A stretch of 64,000 nt of DNA from Escarpia spicata (GCA_963995525.1 OZ023208.1:24261684-24325683); one strand, 5' to 3'. Shown: positions 1-11,306, counted from the stretch's first letter. Notes: a model not told the origin generated them from the sequence alone. Made by a program: numbers and translations.

Positions 1-241
1 CGCCGTCGACACTTCCCCCATCTCTCCCATTCTCTACTCCCTTCCAAAACTCACCCAATCTAACTTCACACATTTTATATAGCGCCATAATACAATAATA
101 ATTCCAGTAAACATGTAGATCATAAAATAGTAAATTAAATAAAACAATACAACTAAGAACCATACATCGAACTAAACAGTTAACATGTAATTTAAATACA
201 ATACGAGATTAACAAATGTTACATATAATATATCAGTTGAT
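1..241. other. AT-rich flank, nothing recognised
   Basis: No coding motif or repeat was recognised in this stretch. The LINE remnant to its right becomes recognisable at about 242. Confidence 0.4.
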
Positions 242-1795
242 GAGGTTGCCGAAGGTGTCCAGCGACTGAAGCTGGGTACGTCGGATGGTGAAGAGGGTCC
301 TCATTCTGATCATGTCATACATGGTCCGGAAATACTATTTGTGCTGTTAGCATTAATTTTTATCAGTATGTTGATACATAGGTTTAGCCCCGACTCAATG
401 TTAGTGTGAACTATGGTCCCTATACCAAAAGACAAGAAACAATTAATATGTATTTCCGACAGTTTTAGAGTTATTACTCTTGGTAGCGTTGTTGCTAAAC
501 TGTTTGCTGTTATTATACTATCTAAGGAGCAAAATGCGCTTGTAACTTCGCATTTACAATTTGGTTCTAAAGCAAATATGTCCACAGCTCATTGCACATT
601 ATGTTATGATGGAAACAATCAATTGTTTCAATGCAAATGGCAGTAATGTGTATGCACTCGTGTTGGATGCCAGCAAGGCATTCGACAGGGTAAATTACTG
701 TAAGCTGTTTAAAGTACTTCTAAAACATAAGGTATCACCTCTGATGTTAAGATTGCTGTTGTATAGGTATATGTGTGCTAAACAAAAACTTCAAGTGAGA
801 TGAGGCTCTAGTATGTCATCCAAGTTTACTGCCTGTAATGGAGACAAACAGGGAGCTATCCTTTCCCTTATTTTTTTCTTCATACATATGCCATTGTTGG
901 ACTGTCTGAACAGTTAGAAAAGATTGGTGTTGGGTGCCACATGGGCAACCACTATACGGGTGGTATTGGATATGCAGACGACCTCACTTTGCTAACACCC
1001 ACAAGATCCGAACTGAAAGTTTTAATCGGTACTTGCGATAAAAAAAAAAAGCAAATGAATACAGTGGACATTTTAACAGTTCTAAGAGCAGATATCTGAT
1101 TTTTAGAGGTCGTAGTTGTAAACCTGACAACGGAACTGTGGTTTTCAGTGGCACCGAGTTGTATAGTGTCCAGGGTGCTGTACACCTGGGCCATCATATA
1201 TCCGTTGTTAATAAGGAAAGTTTAGTCGCTGATGCCACTGCTATATTTTGGAGAGGGTTTAATACAGGTATGTTCATGACTGATTTTGGTAATATTAGGA
1301 CGACTGTAAAGTGCATTTTATTTAAACAATATTGCTGCTCTTACTATGGAGCTCCACTATGGGATCTCAAGGGTAAGAATGTTGGCACTATATGTATAGC
1401 ATGACGAAAAGCACTAAGGAAGTTGTGGGGGCTAGCACGGCTTACACACGGTGATGTTACAGTTATATCATTATTATCGGATAGTTTATCATTATTGGTC
1501 ATCTTAAACCAACGATTTACAACATTTATTAATAAAGCCATGAATCACATTTTACCGATTATAAGCAGTGTTGCCAAGGTATCTATTGAAAATCCATGAT
1601 GTGCCTGCTTGTGATGTTCGCCGTGTGTGATAGGCTGGTGTATCAAACGAACTAATATCGAATGTGAATGTTTTATACGAAATGTTACAAATCAAAAATG
1701 GTCTTAAATCATGCATTATTTTTAACGATGATTCACTAATTATCCAAACTGTACCGGACGATTGTGAACACTACAATTTGGCGCCAGTCTAAAGC
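242..1795 (+). pseudogene. degenerate LINE reverse transcriptase
   Basis: The plus strand carries pieces of a non-LTR reverse transcriptase in shifting frames. The first recognisable piece (242-412) contains LKLGTSDGEEGPHSDHV and ends in an in-frame TGA. It is followed by MVPIPKDKK (413), SDSFRVITLGS, then in another frame LDASKAFDRVNY (about 663-700, RT block with catalytic Asp), GDKQGAILS (about 841) and IGYADDLTLL (about 966-995, with both catalytic Asp). C-terminal pieces such as YYGAPLWDL and RKLWGLARLTHGDV follow to about 1500. Frameshifts and stops separate every block, so no functional protein is made. The RT order and the YADD box are seen directly; assignment to a CR1/Rex-like clade is from memory. 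No upstream endonuclease was recognised, so the copy is probably 5' truncated. Confidence 0.8.
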
Positions 1796-2160
1796 CCCGA
1801 CCAGACACACCCCGACTGCAACAGTGTATACGCTAAGCCGAGCAGACAAATGACAGGTTGTTTGACAAATTATGTTATTGTTTCATCTGACCCCTTTCGG
1901 AGTATAAGAAGCATTAGTAAAAAAAATCAAAAGTTAAATGTAAAAATATAATATATAACATAATCACCATATAGTCGATGTGTGTTAATTACTCAATACA
2001 TAACACATTATTTAATATAACGTAATTACATGATAAAAACCACCTACAATGTACATTATGTTTAACAAAATTAGCTAGTTGACACAATTATTTAACATTT
2101 TAAAGGGACGCTAGCTGTCTGTTCGTCTACCCGGAATTAGCGGGCGTAGTAATTTCTAAC
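1748..2160. repeat. dispersed repeat, partner at 57455-57778
   Basis: From about 1773 the sequence runs parallel to 57455-57778. Shared blocks include GCGCCA, CAGTGTATACRCTAARCCGA, TTGTTTCATCT, ACCCCTTTCGGAGT and the terminal TTTAAAGGGACG. The first 25 bases, with CAAACTGTACCGG, instead match 56808-56842. The partner copy therefore appears interrupted by about 610 bp. No coding signal was seen. Confidence 0.7.
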
Positions 2161-2359
2161 CGCTGTGTTGGCCGTATGAAAGTGAGCATTGTTCAACACC
2201 AAAGGGGGATAGCAGTTAATTCAGTCCGACACGGTCATATTACCAGTAAAGCTTGTCTTGAATCTGGATGTTTTTTTACTGTTTGAACATCCACCCGTGG
2301 TCGTGCCATTTTTAAGAACATTATATTAATTAATAAATGAAAAACTAATAATAATAAAC

Positions 2360-3043
2360 TTCTATAGGGCCAATATCCCCAGGAATCTGAGCTCAGAGAT
2401 GCAACGTATAAAAATCATTACGCAAAATCGTGAACAGGAGCGAGCAAGAGTCATCACTAGAGCAGGGGACTGCCGAAGGTTAGGGTGGGAATGTGATTTC
2501 AACTAAATAATGTTGAGTGTTTTACGAAAGGTAACTATAGTTTCAGATGATTTTAAAATGACAGGGACATTATTCCAGATTTTGGTAGCAGCCACAGGGA
2601 AAGCACATATGCCATTGTTAAGCTTGGTTTTAGGAACAACAAACTGTTGTGAAACAGGTGATCTCAGGATACTGGGAATATTTTAAAAACGCAGGATACT
2701 AACCAAATAGGATGGCTGTGTTGCAACTGCCCCGTCTGCCCCGTCCTAAATCAGGCTCTGGTCATATACAAGTATAAACAATGACACATTTTGCAAAGCA
2801 ACAAAAACAATGAAACTGTGGAGTGAGTCAGATATAAAGTGTATTCCTTTTGTGGCCACAGCTGAGAAAGTGACCTACAGACTGGTCGTGACTCATGACA
2901 CAGCTCTCAGAAACATTTAATGCGCCACGCCGACATCACAATACCATTTTAATCAAGTGTTACAATCATTTCTTAATGGTGCATGTGTGCATATTTTAAA
3001 GTACTAGTACTACTGTTTTTTAAATGTCACCTAGACTATAATA
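2360..3043. repeat. downstream flank of zinc-finger copy A
   Basis: This noncoding stretch lies 3' of zinc-finger copy A, which is on the minus strand. It matches the flanks of copy B (about 24630-25018) and copy C (about 37985-39590). Shared blocks include AATATCCCCAGGAATCTGAG, AGGCAAAATCGTGAACAG and GAAACTGTGGAGTGAGTCAG. At 2725-2748 it has two short units of the CTGCCCCGTC type, exactly where copy C carries its 14-bp minisatellite. Confidence 0.75.
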
Positions 3044-3643
3044 TCACATCGGAATGACATTGTCAGTATGAATCCGCACTACATGGTTCTTTAGTGAACG
3101 GCTCTGGGAAAACTGTTCCCCACATGTGTCACATTTGTAGGGGTTCTCTCCAGTATGAATTCTGATGTGTGTCTTCAAGTTACCATTTTGTAAGAATTGT
3201 GCACCACAGGTATCACATTTGTAGGGTTTCTCCCCAGTATGAATTCTGATGTGTGCCTTCAAGGTACTGTTTAGTGAGAATTGTGCACCACATGTATCAC
3301 ATTTGTAGGGTTTCTCCCCAGTATGAATTCTGATGTGTGTCTTCAAAGTACCATTTTGAGAGAATCGTGCACCACAGGTATCATATTTATAGGGTTTCTC
3401 TCCAGTATGAATTCTGATGTGTGTCTTCACGTTACCATTTTGTAAGAATTGTGCACCACAGGTATCACATTTGTAGGGTTTCTCCCCAGTATGAATTCTG
3501 ATGTGTGCCTTCAAGGTACTGATTAGTGAGAATTGTGCACCACATGTATCACATTTGTAGGGTTTCTCCCCAGTATGAATTCTGATGTGTGTCTTCAAGT
3601 AACTATTTTCTGAGAATTGTTCTCCACATGTATCACATGTGAT
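3044..3643 (-). CDS. C2H2 zinc-finger array, 7 fingers (copy A, fragment)
   Basis: The frame is open from just after a TGA at 3644-3646 down to a stop at 3044 and encodes seven C2H2 fingers joined by TGEKPYKC linkers. Helix positions -1/2/3/6, in order, read ESYT, LSTA, QGNT, QGTT, LSTA, QGNT and QRSN. In finger 4 the first zinc ligand is Tyr (KYDTCGARF), so that finger should not fold normally. The last finger has an H-x4-H spacing (HVVRIH) and is followed by the tail TDNVIPM. Fingers 2-3 and 5-6 repeat with a 252-bp (three-finger) period. There is no convincing start codon and no effector domain such as KRAB or BTB, and the sequence upstream is degenerate. This is therefore either a terminal exon or, more likely, a gene fragment. 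A DNA-binding role is inferred from the family. Confidence 0.8.
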   Translation of the reverse strand: MTCDTCGEQFSENSYLKTHIRIHTGEKPYKCDTCGAQFSLISTLKAHIRIHTGEKPYKCDTCGAQFLQNGNVKTHIRIHTGEKPYKYDTCGARFSQNGTLKTHIRIHTGEKPYKCDTCGAQFSLNSTLKAHIRIHTGEKPYKCDTCGAQFLQNGNLKTHIRIHTGENPYKCDTCGEQFSQSRSLKNHVVRIHTDNVIPM

Positions 3644-3646
3644 TCA

Positions 3647-4200
3647 CGAGAGGATGGACACTTCTGTCATCAAAGCAACACAGCATGTAAATACTTTTGA
3701 CAGATGTGAAAGTACACAAATATATTACAACTCATTGTTCACAAGTCCATAAGTGCACAGGTGGAGGTTTAAGTCACGACACCACAAGACAGTCTACACA
3801 GATGTCACATATAAGGGTTTCTCCACAGTGAGAATGTGCTTGTGCAGTTAGAAAGTGATACTCTGAGAAGACGATTCTCCACAATTTCATTTTTGAAAGT
3901 TTCCTCCACAGATCAGAGAATGCAGACGGACATTTCCTTGTTCACACAATTGTCACACTTGAATGGTTTCCCTACCAAGAGGGAGTTGGTGTCTCCTTAA
4001 ATGTAACACTGCTCCACAGGACATAAAGTCTCATGTTTTCTCTTGTTCCTGACAGCAAACATATGGACATTCAGTCACTGGGCTCGATGTCCTATGTTAC
4101 GTTGGTCCACACAACTTGATAGCTGTTGCTATGCGAAACTTTGCAACTTGATCAAGTGATTGTAATTACTTCTGATGCATACAGCCGTCAATAGTGTCAC
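3647..4200 (-). pseudogene. degenerate 5' part of zinc-finger copy A
   Basis: On the minus strand this stretch keeps scattered finger-like traces such as GKPFKCDNC (about 3960-3985), with stops between them. The order of traces matches the same part of copies B (26220-26640) and C (41050-41620). The block at 3960-4130, with ACACTGCTCCACAGGA and CAGCAAACATATGGACATTC, is the best-conserved noncoding stretch and recurs four times in the window. Confidence 0.6.
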
Positions 4201-5188
4201 AGTCATCTGAAACAATATATGTCAGTACTGAAGGCAACATTAGAGATACTAGAAACACGTACACTATAGAGAATTGTAATCTATTGTAACAAACTATATC
4301 CATTCCATATTGTACTGTAAACTATAACTATAGAGATACTAAAATTACTTAAGCTATGTACATTAGCATAACGAAGGCTACAAGGAGACATGATAGAAGA
4401 CACTAAAACAATGATTAAAATGTACGATAATGAACCCGCACTAAATCCCCTGAAGTAGGAGGATGTGAATGTGATTGTGTCACTAAAATTTTACGCAGAG
4501 CAAAACTAAATCTAAGAAAACTGCGTTCCCTTCGTCGAACATCTAAGTGAGTCAGTAAATTAGTAATACAGGCTAGATCAATAACCTCATTTAAAAATCA
4601 TCTCAAGACTTGACAAATTCTGGACTATCCATGTAATACTAGTCCCGCTTAATCAATTCTTGTCCGGCTGTGACGTGACTCCGAAGTGAACATAGTCTGG
4701 CTTAGTACACAACTTCTTAATGTTATCCGCCAGACAGCAAGTCTATCCTCCAGAATGTTTATATATGTATTATGTTTTTGATAATGAAAAAGTATTACAC
4801 AAAAAGTACCTTAAACTAAATGACCATAACAAAATTTGGCCAAAAAAGTTAATTACAATAATATGTCATGAACATCTACAATCAAACTAATAACATTATA
4901 TTGTATTAATTTTAAAAGTAGAATTGTATATTTTTGTTTTACAATCATTAATACAATATGTACCATATTCTTTGTATTTACCGAAAATAGTTTAAGATTA
5001 CACAAACATATCATATTGAAAACGACAAAAGGGTGGAGGTGGAACCACTGGGTGGAACTTGTGTGTCGTTTTACTGTTTTGAGGAAGTGGGTTTACTGAC
5101 AAAGGAGGGGGAAACTGGATCAAGATGAGAGGGAGGTCACTTATAAAGAGGCTAAAACAAACATACTATATCACAAGCAGAGATAGAA
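4200..5188. repeat. upstream flank of zinc-finger copy A
   Basis: This stretch is collinear with copy C at 41660-42127 and 42900-43430. It contains a block also found in copy D (61440-61790), with GCATAACGAAGGCTACAAGG. A GTGACTCCGAAGTGAACAT site at about 4672 corresponds to the empty site of the hAT MITE found in copy C. It ends beside the 3' end of the RTE-like element in both A and C. Confidence 0.7.
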
Positions 5189-5838
5189 ATGGCTGAAACA
5201 GCTCCTCATTTCTGGTTTTGTGTAGCCATTTTATGTGTAGAATTGTTTGCATCGGTTAAGGAAAGTCGGGTTTTGCCCAGTGTTGTTTTTGGTATTCCCC
5301 ATATTTTAGAGCCATACAAAAATCCAGATTTTACATTTGGATTAAAAATCCAGATTTTTTGTTTTGTTTTTGGAATTCCTGATGTTTTTAGTATCAGGAA
5401 TGCTGTCCGTGCCTTGCCCACTCTTGGTGCAACACCTGCCTCTGTACCACCTTGTTTGTTTATCACGCTCCCTAAGTATGTAAATGAATCCACTTCCTCC
5501 AGGGGCTCTCCACCTGCTATAACTGGGTTCCTACTGTGTATTTTCATGATCTTTGTGTTTTGTTTCTGTTGATCTTCAGACCTGTCTTTGCTGTTGTTGA
5601 TTCCAAAAAATGTAATTGTCCTGCATCTGTTTGTGGGTGTGTGATAGTAATGTCAGGTCATCAGACAAGTCCAAGTCCTCCAGCTGAGTCCATGGCATCG
5701 ACATTATGCCATTTCGCCTCCCGTCCGTGGTGGTCCTCATAATCCAGTCAATCATGAGAATGAACAGTAAAGGCAACAGCCGAACCCCCGTCTCAACTTC
5801 GAAACTATCTGATAGTCGTCCTCCATGCACCACCTGAC
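5189..5838 (-). pseudogene. RTE-like LINE reverse transcriptase remnant (copy A)
   Basis: The minus strand encodes the C-terminal half of a non-LTR reverse transcriptase: GGRLSDSFEVETGVRLLP, IDWIMRTTTDGR, LDLSDDLTLLSH, then LEEVDSFTYLGSVINKQGG and GKARTAFLILK. The usual ADD catalytic box reads SDD here. It matches 43430-44060 of copy C and lies at the same distance from the zinc-finger flank, so both derive from one ancestral insertion. At about 5838 the match to copy C stops, which marks the truncation of copy A. Clade assignment (RTE or RTEX) is from memory. Confidence 0.75.
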
Positions 5839-7726
5839 ATTAGTTCATGCCATGTTTTCGTAATACTAAATTTTCCGTGAGCTTCACAGCGCAGCATATG
5901 TCGGTGTCATATGTTTGCTGCATGTGTCCCCTCTGCCTGATATTTTCTGCTTTTGTAGTGATGTTTTTCCACCTGAGTGGAAACCGGCGAGTTATACTCT
6001 ATCGTCAGCTGATTATCCGCCATTTGCATTTTTGCGAATGACATAGCTGGACTGATTACGTTTTAAAAAATTGGTTATGTAGGATATAATTGTGTAAATA
6101 ATATTATGTATGCTGATGATCGTGTAGTATTTGTCATATCATTTCAAATAGTATGCTAGATGACAATGATATATCTAGACAATGTCGCCAGTTGTATGCA
6201 CAAGGCAACATGTCAGTGCCATGCTTCTTTTTAAAACGAAACTGGTTGTCACTGGTTGTTGTTTGTTTTAAGCACATCGAACTAAGACACCGGCGAATGG
6301 TCTATGATCGGTGTGTGAGAGACAAAGCATGGTAACGTCTTAACACAATTTTAATAGGATTCCACCACCACCTCCACACACAATGGTAATATATTAGCAC
6401 ACAGGCGGCTACAGTCCTCATTTACAGACGGCTAGGAGCATACACATTGCCACAAGACTTAAGCAATTTCGAAGTCGAGATTTCGCCAGCTGCATATGTA
6501 GCACACAGACGAAACAATTTCCCTTGTAGCTGCCTGTAACATTTCCGCTGGCGCCGCACGAGTTTCTTCTCCGAAACGAATCGAGACCAAATCGGGATCA
6601 GTTGCGCTTCTGCAAACAGCAGTGGCACCAACCTGTAGAATGGCGGGGCTGTAAAAAAGTTACTAATGGTAGTTTATCTCACAATGAAATTGTATTTGCA
6701 GTTGCAGTCTAGATTTCACGGGAAACGTCAATGCTTCAGATAACGTTCACATAAAAATTTACTACCAGTTATGCGTTGTAGCATGTGTAGTAGAGAATTG
6801 TGGATCTAATTCAGTCTTTTCCATTACCCACCTAGCTTCAAATTTGTGGCAGAATTGGAAGCATCATTATGCATTGATATGGAGCTTAGATAGATTTCAA
6901 ACCACTCTTTGTGTGTCTCCTGATGTGTGATGGGACACAATGGGGTAAGTGGCCTGCTACTCCGTCATTGTTTCATTGAGCAGATACTTCTGAAGGGAAT
7001 GTAGTTGTAGTTGTTTGTCGGCTTCTTGTTTACTATGACAGTATAAATGTGTGAATGGACACAGAGGTGTAACTCGCTTGCGACTCCGTCATTGTTTCGT
7101 TGAGCAGATAATTCTGAAATTGTCAGAATGTATCATCCGACTGATCTTTTCACACTTCCAATAACAACGAAGATTATGCAAACAACTGGAATATATGCTA
7201 ACAACGAAGATTTTGGGGAAGTGATTATAGTATGGACATTCACAAGGAGCAATATCAATATGTGCGTCACACACCTATCGTAAGCATTACGATTATGACC
7301 GAGTACGAATACGATTACAGTCATTTTTCAACAGCATCTTTAAAAATCTTCATGATCAAAATAGATGATTTGTGAGGTCCATCAGTCAGTCAAGCTATAC
7401 GAGTCTCATTGCTGTTTCGAACTTGGCTTGTGCAAAACTGACACTCAAGATCTGCTCGGTAACTATCGACTCTGAGCTATTTTAATTGATGTACTCGTCA
7501 TCAAAGAGAAGGTAAACCAGTCTTGTCAGAAAGTGCTGAAGTTCAAACACCCTATGTGTGTGTTTTGATCTATGAAACGACACAGCGGGGTAATTGGCAT
7601 GCTACGTACTCTCGGAGTATGTGTGAATAACTGAACATTCATGCGATCTGGTGAAAAACTCTGATCAAAGACCGTTGGGTGGCTTAGTTAGTTTAAATAT
7701 GAATAAATAATTATGTTAAATATTTA
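5839..7726. other. unassigned DNA with one local direct repeat
   Basis: No gene or known element was recognised. Two direct copies of about 75 bp lie at 6922-6997 and 7046-7119 and share ACTCCGTCATTGTTTC and GAGCAGATA; a weaker third echo (GACACAGCGGGGTAA) is near 7577. Short open frames here lack recognisable motifs. Confidence 0.4.
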
Positions 7727-7981
7727 TCGTCTCGAGACAACTCGGCCCCATCAGATCGGCTCGATGAAAAAGTGTGAAAGGCAGATGAATTCCCATTGTC
7801 TTTGAGAAAAAATACACACACGCACACACACATGCATTAATTTTTCATCGAGCCGACTTGCGGGGGCCGAGTTGTCTCAGGATGGGAGCCGAGTTGTCTC
7901 AGGATGGGGCCGAGATGTCTCGAGACAACTCGGCCCGGGCCGAGTCGTCTCGGGCCGAGTTGTCCGTGGGCCGAGTTGTCC
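7727..7981. repeat. inverted and tandem GGCCGAGTTGTC repeat
   Basis: The left arm (7727-7770), with GTCTCGAGACAACTCGGCC and GGCTCGATGAAAAA, is repeated inverted at 7843-7900 as TTTTTCATCGAGCC and GGCCGAGTTGTCTC. About 70 bp containing a CACA-rich run lie between the arms. To the right, the 12-mer GGCCGAGTTGTC and close variants recur about six times up to 7981. The arrangement suggests a MITE-like or satellite-like element. Confidence 0.65.
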
Positions 7982-8224
7982 GGCATTCATTATATATCAC
8001 CGTTATTTCTAAATTATCGCCCACGGCCACAGGCAGCCAAATAAGCCGGTGGCGGGGCAACCCAGTGACGGTAGAAACTATCATGTGTAGAGTTTATCTT
8101 GCAACATCTCATACCAGGCCACATAATAAAAAATATACTTACTTTCAGATAACGATCAAAAAGAGCAGTGAAAAGCCAGCTAATTTTCACGACTTCGTCT
8201 TCGTTTAGAATGATAATGTGCTGC
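7982..8224. repeat. dispersed repeat, left half interrupted by LINE
   Basis: This matches 48001-48239 almost base for base, for example TTATATATCACCGTTATTTC and CAACATCTCATACCAGGCC. The partner continues straight into sequence that here resumes only at about 10913, so the LINE at 8225-10912 splits the repeat. Confidence 0.85.
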
Positions 8225-10912
8225 TGGCCAGTTATTATAGACCACCAGGCAACAAAACTCAGTCACTAGACGCCTTAATCTCATCAGTAGCCAAGGCTAT
8301 CAATAAAAACCCACGCCAGCACCCAAACTTAATAATTGGAGGGGACTTCAATCTACCAGATATGAACTGGATCGACTAACACTAACACTAAAGCAATGCA
8401 CGAGAAATTCATTGACTTCTTACTTGATAACTCGCTTTCTCAACTAGTTACCAGCACCACAAGACCTGTCTCAAATAGCATCCTGGACCAGCATTTCTGA
8501 CCATTGCATTGTACTGTTTGATATCAACATGAAACCTAAGTTACAAAAGAAACCACAGAGAAAGATATACCTCTATGACAGAATTGACCCCAAAACACTG
8601 CAAACCAAAGTACATGATTTCGTCAACAACTTCTTAGCCTCAAACCCTGAAGAACAATCAGTCGACACAAACTGGGAAACAATTAGAAATGGACTGGACA
8701 AAATTGTGGATGACACTGTTCCATCAAAACTCACTAAAGGAAAACGAAATCTACCTTGGATAACATCTGAAATCAAGCATAAGATGAGAAAACGTGATAA
8801 ATTGTTCTCAAAAGCCAATAAAACAAACACCCCATCAGATTGGAAAGCCTACCGTGAATATCGCAACTATGTTACAAAATGTATCCGCTCAGCACACCAC
8901 GATTATGTCAACAACATAATTGGCAAGAATATGACTGCAAACCCAAAATCTTTCTGGTCATACGTAAAACTCACTCGCACAGAAAACCTAGGAATCCCAA
9001 CACTTAAAACTTCTGATAAAATGTGTAGCACAGATCATGATAAGGTGGAGGCATTGAACAGACATTTCCAAAGCGTTTTTAATAAGCAGACACATACACA
9101 AATGCACAGTAAAGGTCCATCTCCATATACCTCCATTCCTCACTTACACATCACAACTGCCGGCATAGCCAAACAATTATCTAGCCTAAGCCCATCAAAA
9201 GCATGCGGTCCTGATGAAATGTCACCCCGTTTCCTTAAAATTGTTGCAAATGAACTAGCTCCAGGTCTTAGATGTCTATTCCAGCAATCCTATAACCAAG
9301 CAACAGTCCCAAAACAGTGGCGCAAAGCACTAATTACAGCAATTCATAAGAGCGGTCCAAAATCAGACGCCTCCAACTACCGACCCATATCCTTGACATG
9401 CTTGTGCTGTAAAATCATGGAGCACATAATCCTAAGTCATGTCGCCAAACATCTTAACACTCATAACATCCTTATTAGTGAACAACATGGATTCAGGAAC
9501 TGCTTCTCAACTACAACACAACTCATAAACTCAACTAACGACTGGTCAGAAACACTAAATAAAAAAAGTCAGACTGATGTAATCTTACTAGACTTCAGTA
9601 AAGCGTTTGATAAAGTTGCTCATCACCACCTATCAGATAAATTAAACTACTACGGCATCCGAAACAACACTCTTGGCTGGATCAATAGCTTCTTATCCCA
9701 CCGTATACAATCTGTTTCAGTCAATGGCACACATTCTTCCTGGGCTAATGTCACTTCCGGAGTTCCTCAGGGATCTGTCCTGGGGCCGGTCCTGTTCCTT
9801 CTATACATAAACGACATCAAGGAACAAATAAATTCAACAATCAAACTCTTGGCAGACGACAGCATCCTATACAGAGAAATAAACAACACAAACGATCAAC
9901 ATATATTACAAAACGATTTAGAAACCCTCACAACGTGGACTAAGAAGTGGTCAATGAATTTCAATGTTAAGAAATGTGCAGTCCTCACCATCACACGCAA
10001 ACGAAACCCCAAACTATATCAATATACATTACTGGGAAAATCACTAAACCATGTTCAAAAGCACGACTACCTTGGAGTCACAATATCACATGACCTAAGA
10101 TGGAATGACCACTGCACCAAAATAACCACCAAAGCCAGCCGCACACTTGGACTCTTAAGAAGAACACTGTCACCTTGCTCACAAAATGTCAAAGAAACAG
10201 CTTACCAAACCCTTGTCCGACCACAAGTTGAATATGCCAGTGAAGTCTGGAATCCCAACACAGCAACAGAAATTAACCGTATAGAACAAATCCAAAGAAA
10301 TGCTGCAAGATTCATCTTCTCCGACTACCGAAAGGAAACACATATTAAACCACTCATAAACAAACTCAACTGGGACTCGCTCCACACACGCCGCCTCATT
10401 CAACAAGCATCAATGTTTTACAAAATCCACTACCACCTGGTCAACATCAGCCCTCCGCCATGTTTCCAGCACGCCACACATATCTCCAACAGAATCGACC
10501 ATCCACTTAAATATACCAACACAATAATTCCAACCATCAATGCATACAAATATGCATTCTACCCCAGAGCAGCATCCATATGGAACAGACTACCACCATC
10601 TGCTGTTCTACACATCACGCCATCACTGCCAGCCTTCCTGTGTGTCGCCATGCCAGCCATCAGAGAAATGCAACCCTTGCATGGCGTCCACATCCTTTAA
10701 AGCTACAAAATTATGTATATAGTGCACCACTTGTTTTTATCCGCGCTTTTGTTTGTTTTTTGTTGGTTTTCATTGTTTTTCTTTCTCTAATTTGAACAAC
10801 CTTCTACACAATTTTTTCCCTGTTTGTTCGACTGCCCTGACGTTACGCACTGCACAAATCCCAGTTTAGCTGTGAACAGCTGTAAAGGGATTAGTACATC
10901 AAGCATCAAGCA
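8225..10912 (+). mobile_element. 5'-truncated CR1/Jockey-superfamily LINE, intact RT ORF
   Basis: The boundaries come from comparison with the uninterrupted paralogue at 48239. The flanks share TGC, a target duplication of at most 3 bp. The 5' end (8230-8520) keeps only the C-terminal part of an APE-type endonuclease (YYRPPGNKTQS and IIGGDFNLPDMNW), broken by stops at about 8377. The complete RT ORF follows, then a 3' UTR of about 210 bp ending in a CATCAAG-type short tandem tail (about 10895-10912). Confidence 0.85.
8529..10700 (+). CDS. LINE reverse transcriptase ORF (723 aa)
   Basis: This is a non-LTR reverse transcriptase that would copy the element RNA at a nicked chromosomal target. 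Motifs run in canonical order: SPSKACGPDEMSPRFL, NYRPISLTCLCCKIME, VILLDFSKAFDKVAHHHL (first catalytic Asp), SGVPQGSVLGPVLFLLYIND and KLLADDSILYR (catalytic Asp pair; the box is LADD where FADD or YADD is usual). After these come the thumb-like HDYLGVTISHDLRWNDH and a C-terminal region with RPQVEYASEVWNP and AASIWNRLPPSAV. The first Met is only the first in the open frame. The true ORF would begin in the lost endonuclease, so this copy is probably dead despite its uninterrupted RT. Motifs are seen; the CR1/Jockey superfamily assignment is from memory. Confidence 0.9.
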   Translation: MKPKLQKKPQRKIYLYDRIDPKTLQTKVHDFVNNFLASNPEEQSVDTNWETIRNGLDKIVDDTVPSKLTKGKRNLPWITSEIKHKMRKRDKLFSKANKTNTPSDWKAYREYRNYVTKCIRSAHHDYVNNIIGKNMTANPKSFWSYVKLTRTENLGIPTLKTSDKMCSTDHDKVEALNRHFQSVFNKQTHTQMHSKGPSPYTSIPHLHITTAGIAKQLSSLSPSKACGPDEMSPRFLKIVANELAPGLRCLFQQSYNQATVPKQWRKALITAIHKSGPKSDASNYRPISLTCLCCKIMEHIILSHVAKHLNTHNILISEQHGFRNCFSTTTQLINSTNDWSETLNKKSQTDVILLDFSKAFDKVAHHHLSDKLNYYGIRNNTLGWINSFLSHRIQSVSVNGTHSSWANVTSGVPQGSVLGPVLFLLYINDIKEQINSTIKLLADDSILYREINNTNDQHILQNDLETLTTWTKKWSMNFNVKKCAVLTITRKRNPKLYQYTLLGKSLNHVQKHDYLGVTISHDLRWNDHCTKITTKASRTLGLLRRTLSPCSQNVKETAYQTLVRPQVEYASEVWNPNTATEINRIEQIQRNAARFIFSDYRKETHIKPLINKLNWDSLHTRRLIQQASMFYKIHYHLVNISPPPCFQHATHISNRIDHPLKYTNTIIPTINAYKYAFYPRAASIWNRLPPSAVLHITPSLPAFLCVAMPAIREMQPLHGVHIL

Positions 10913-11306
10913 TGCCCCTAGTAAGACACTAAAGAACTCAGGGTAAGACCTGTGCCTCCACCTTGTGATTGTTATCGTGATACCACGTCACTGACGCATT
11001 AGCGGAAAATGCGCGACTCGCACGCTTGCGGTGTGTATGCCTTGTATTGTAAGAGTGTTAAAAACGTATCAACACAGGAATAGGCCTTAAGTTAGGGTAA
11101 TCTTATATTAGGGTAATCAAAGTTTTTTGTGACCTTTAGCTTTGCCTTTCGTCAAACTAGCTGTGTGCGCAAGTTCCAAATGAACACATCCGAAGAAGTT
11201 AGCAATAACGTTTTTGCTCCGTGTCGTTAGTAGGAACGGGAGCGGGGGTATAGCAGTAGCAAGTCTGATCAATAGTTACATTCCCCTATACAATTACCTA
11301 CCAAAG
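10913..11306. repeat. dispersed repeat, right half
   Basis: This continues the repeat begun at 7982 and matches 48240-48628, for example CCCCTAGTAAGACACTAAAG, GATACCACGTCACTGACGC and GGTAATCTTATATTAGGGTA. The match ends at CAATTACCTACCAAA. No coding motif is present. Confidence 0.85.

Noticed and set aside
5189..5572. 127-codon plus-strand frame
   Set aside because: Antisense shadow of the RTE-like reverse transcriptase relic on the minus strand.
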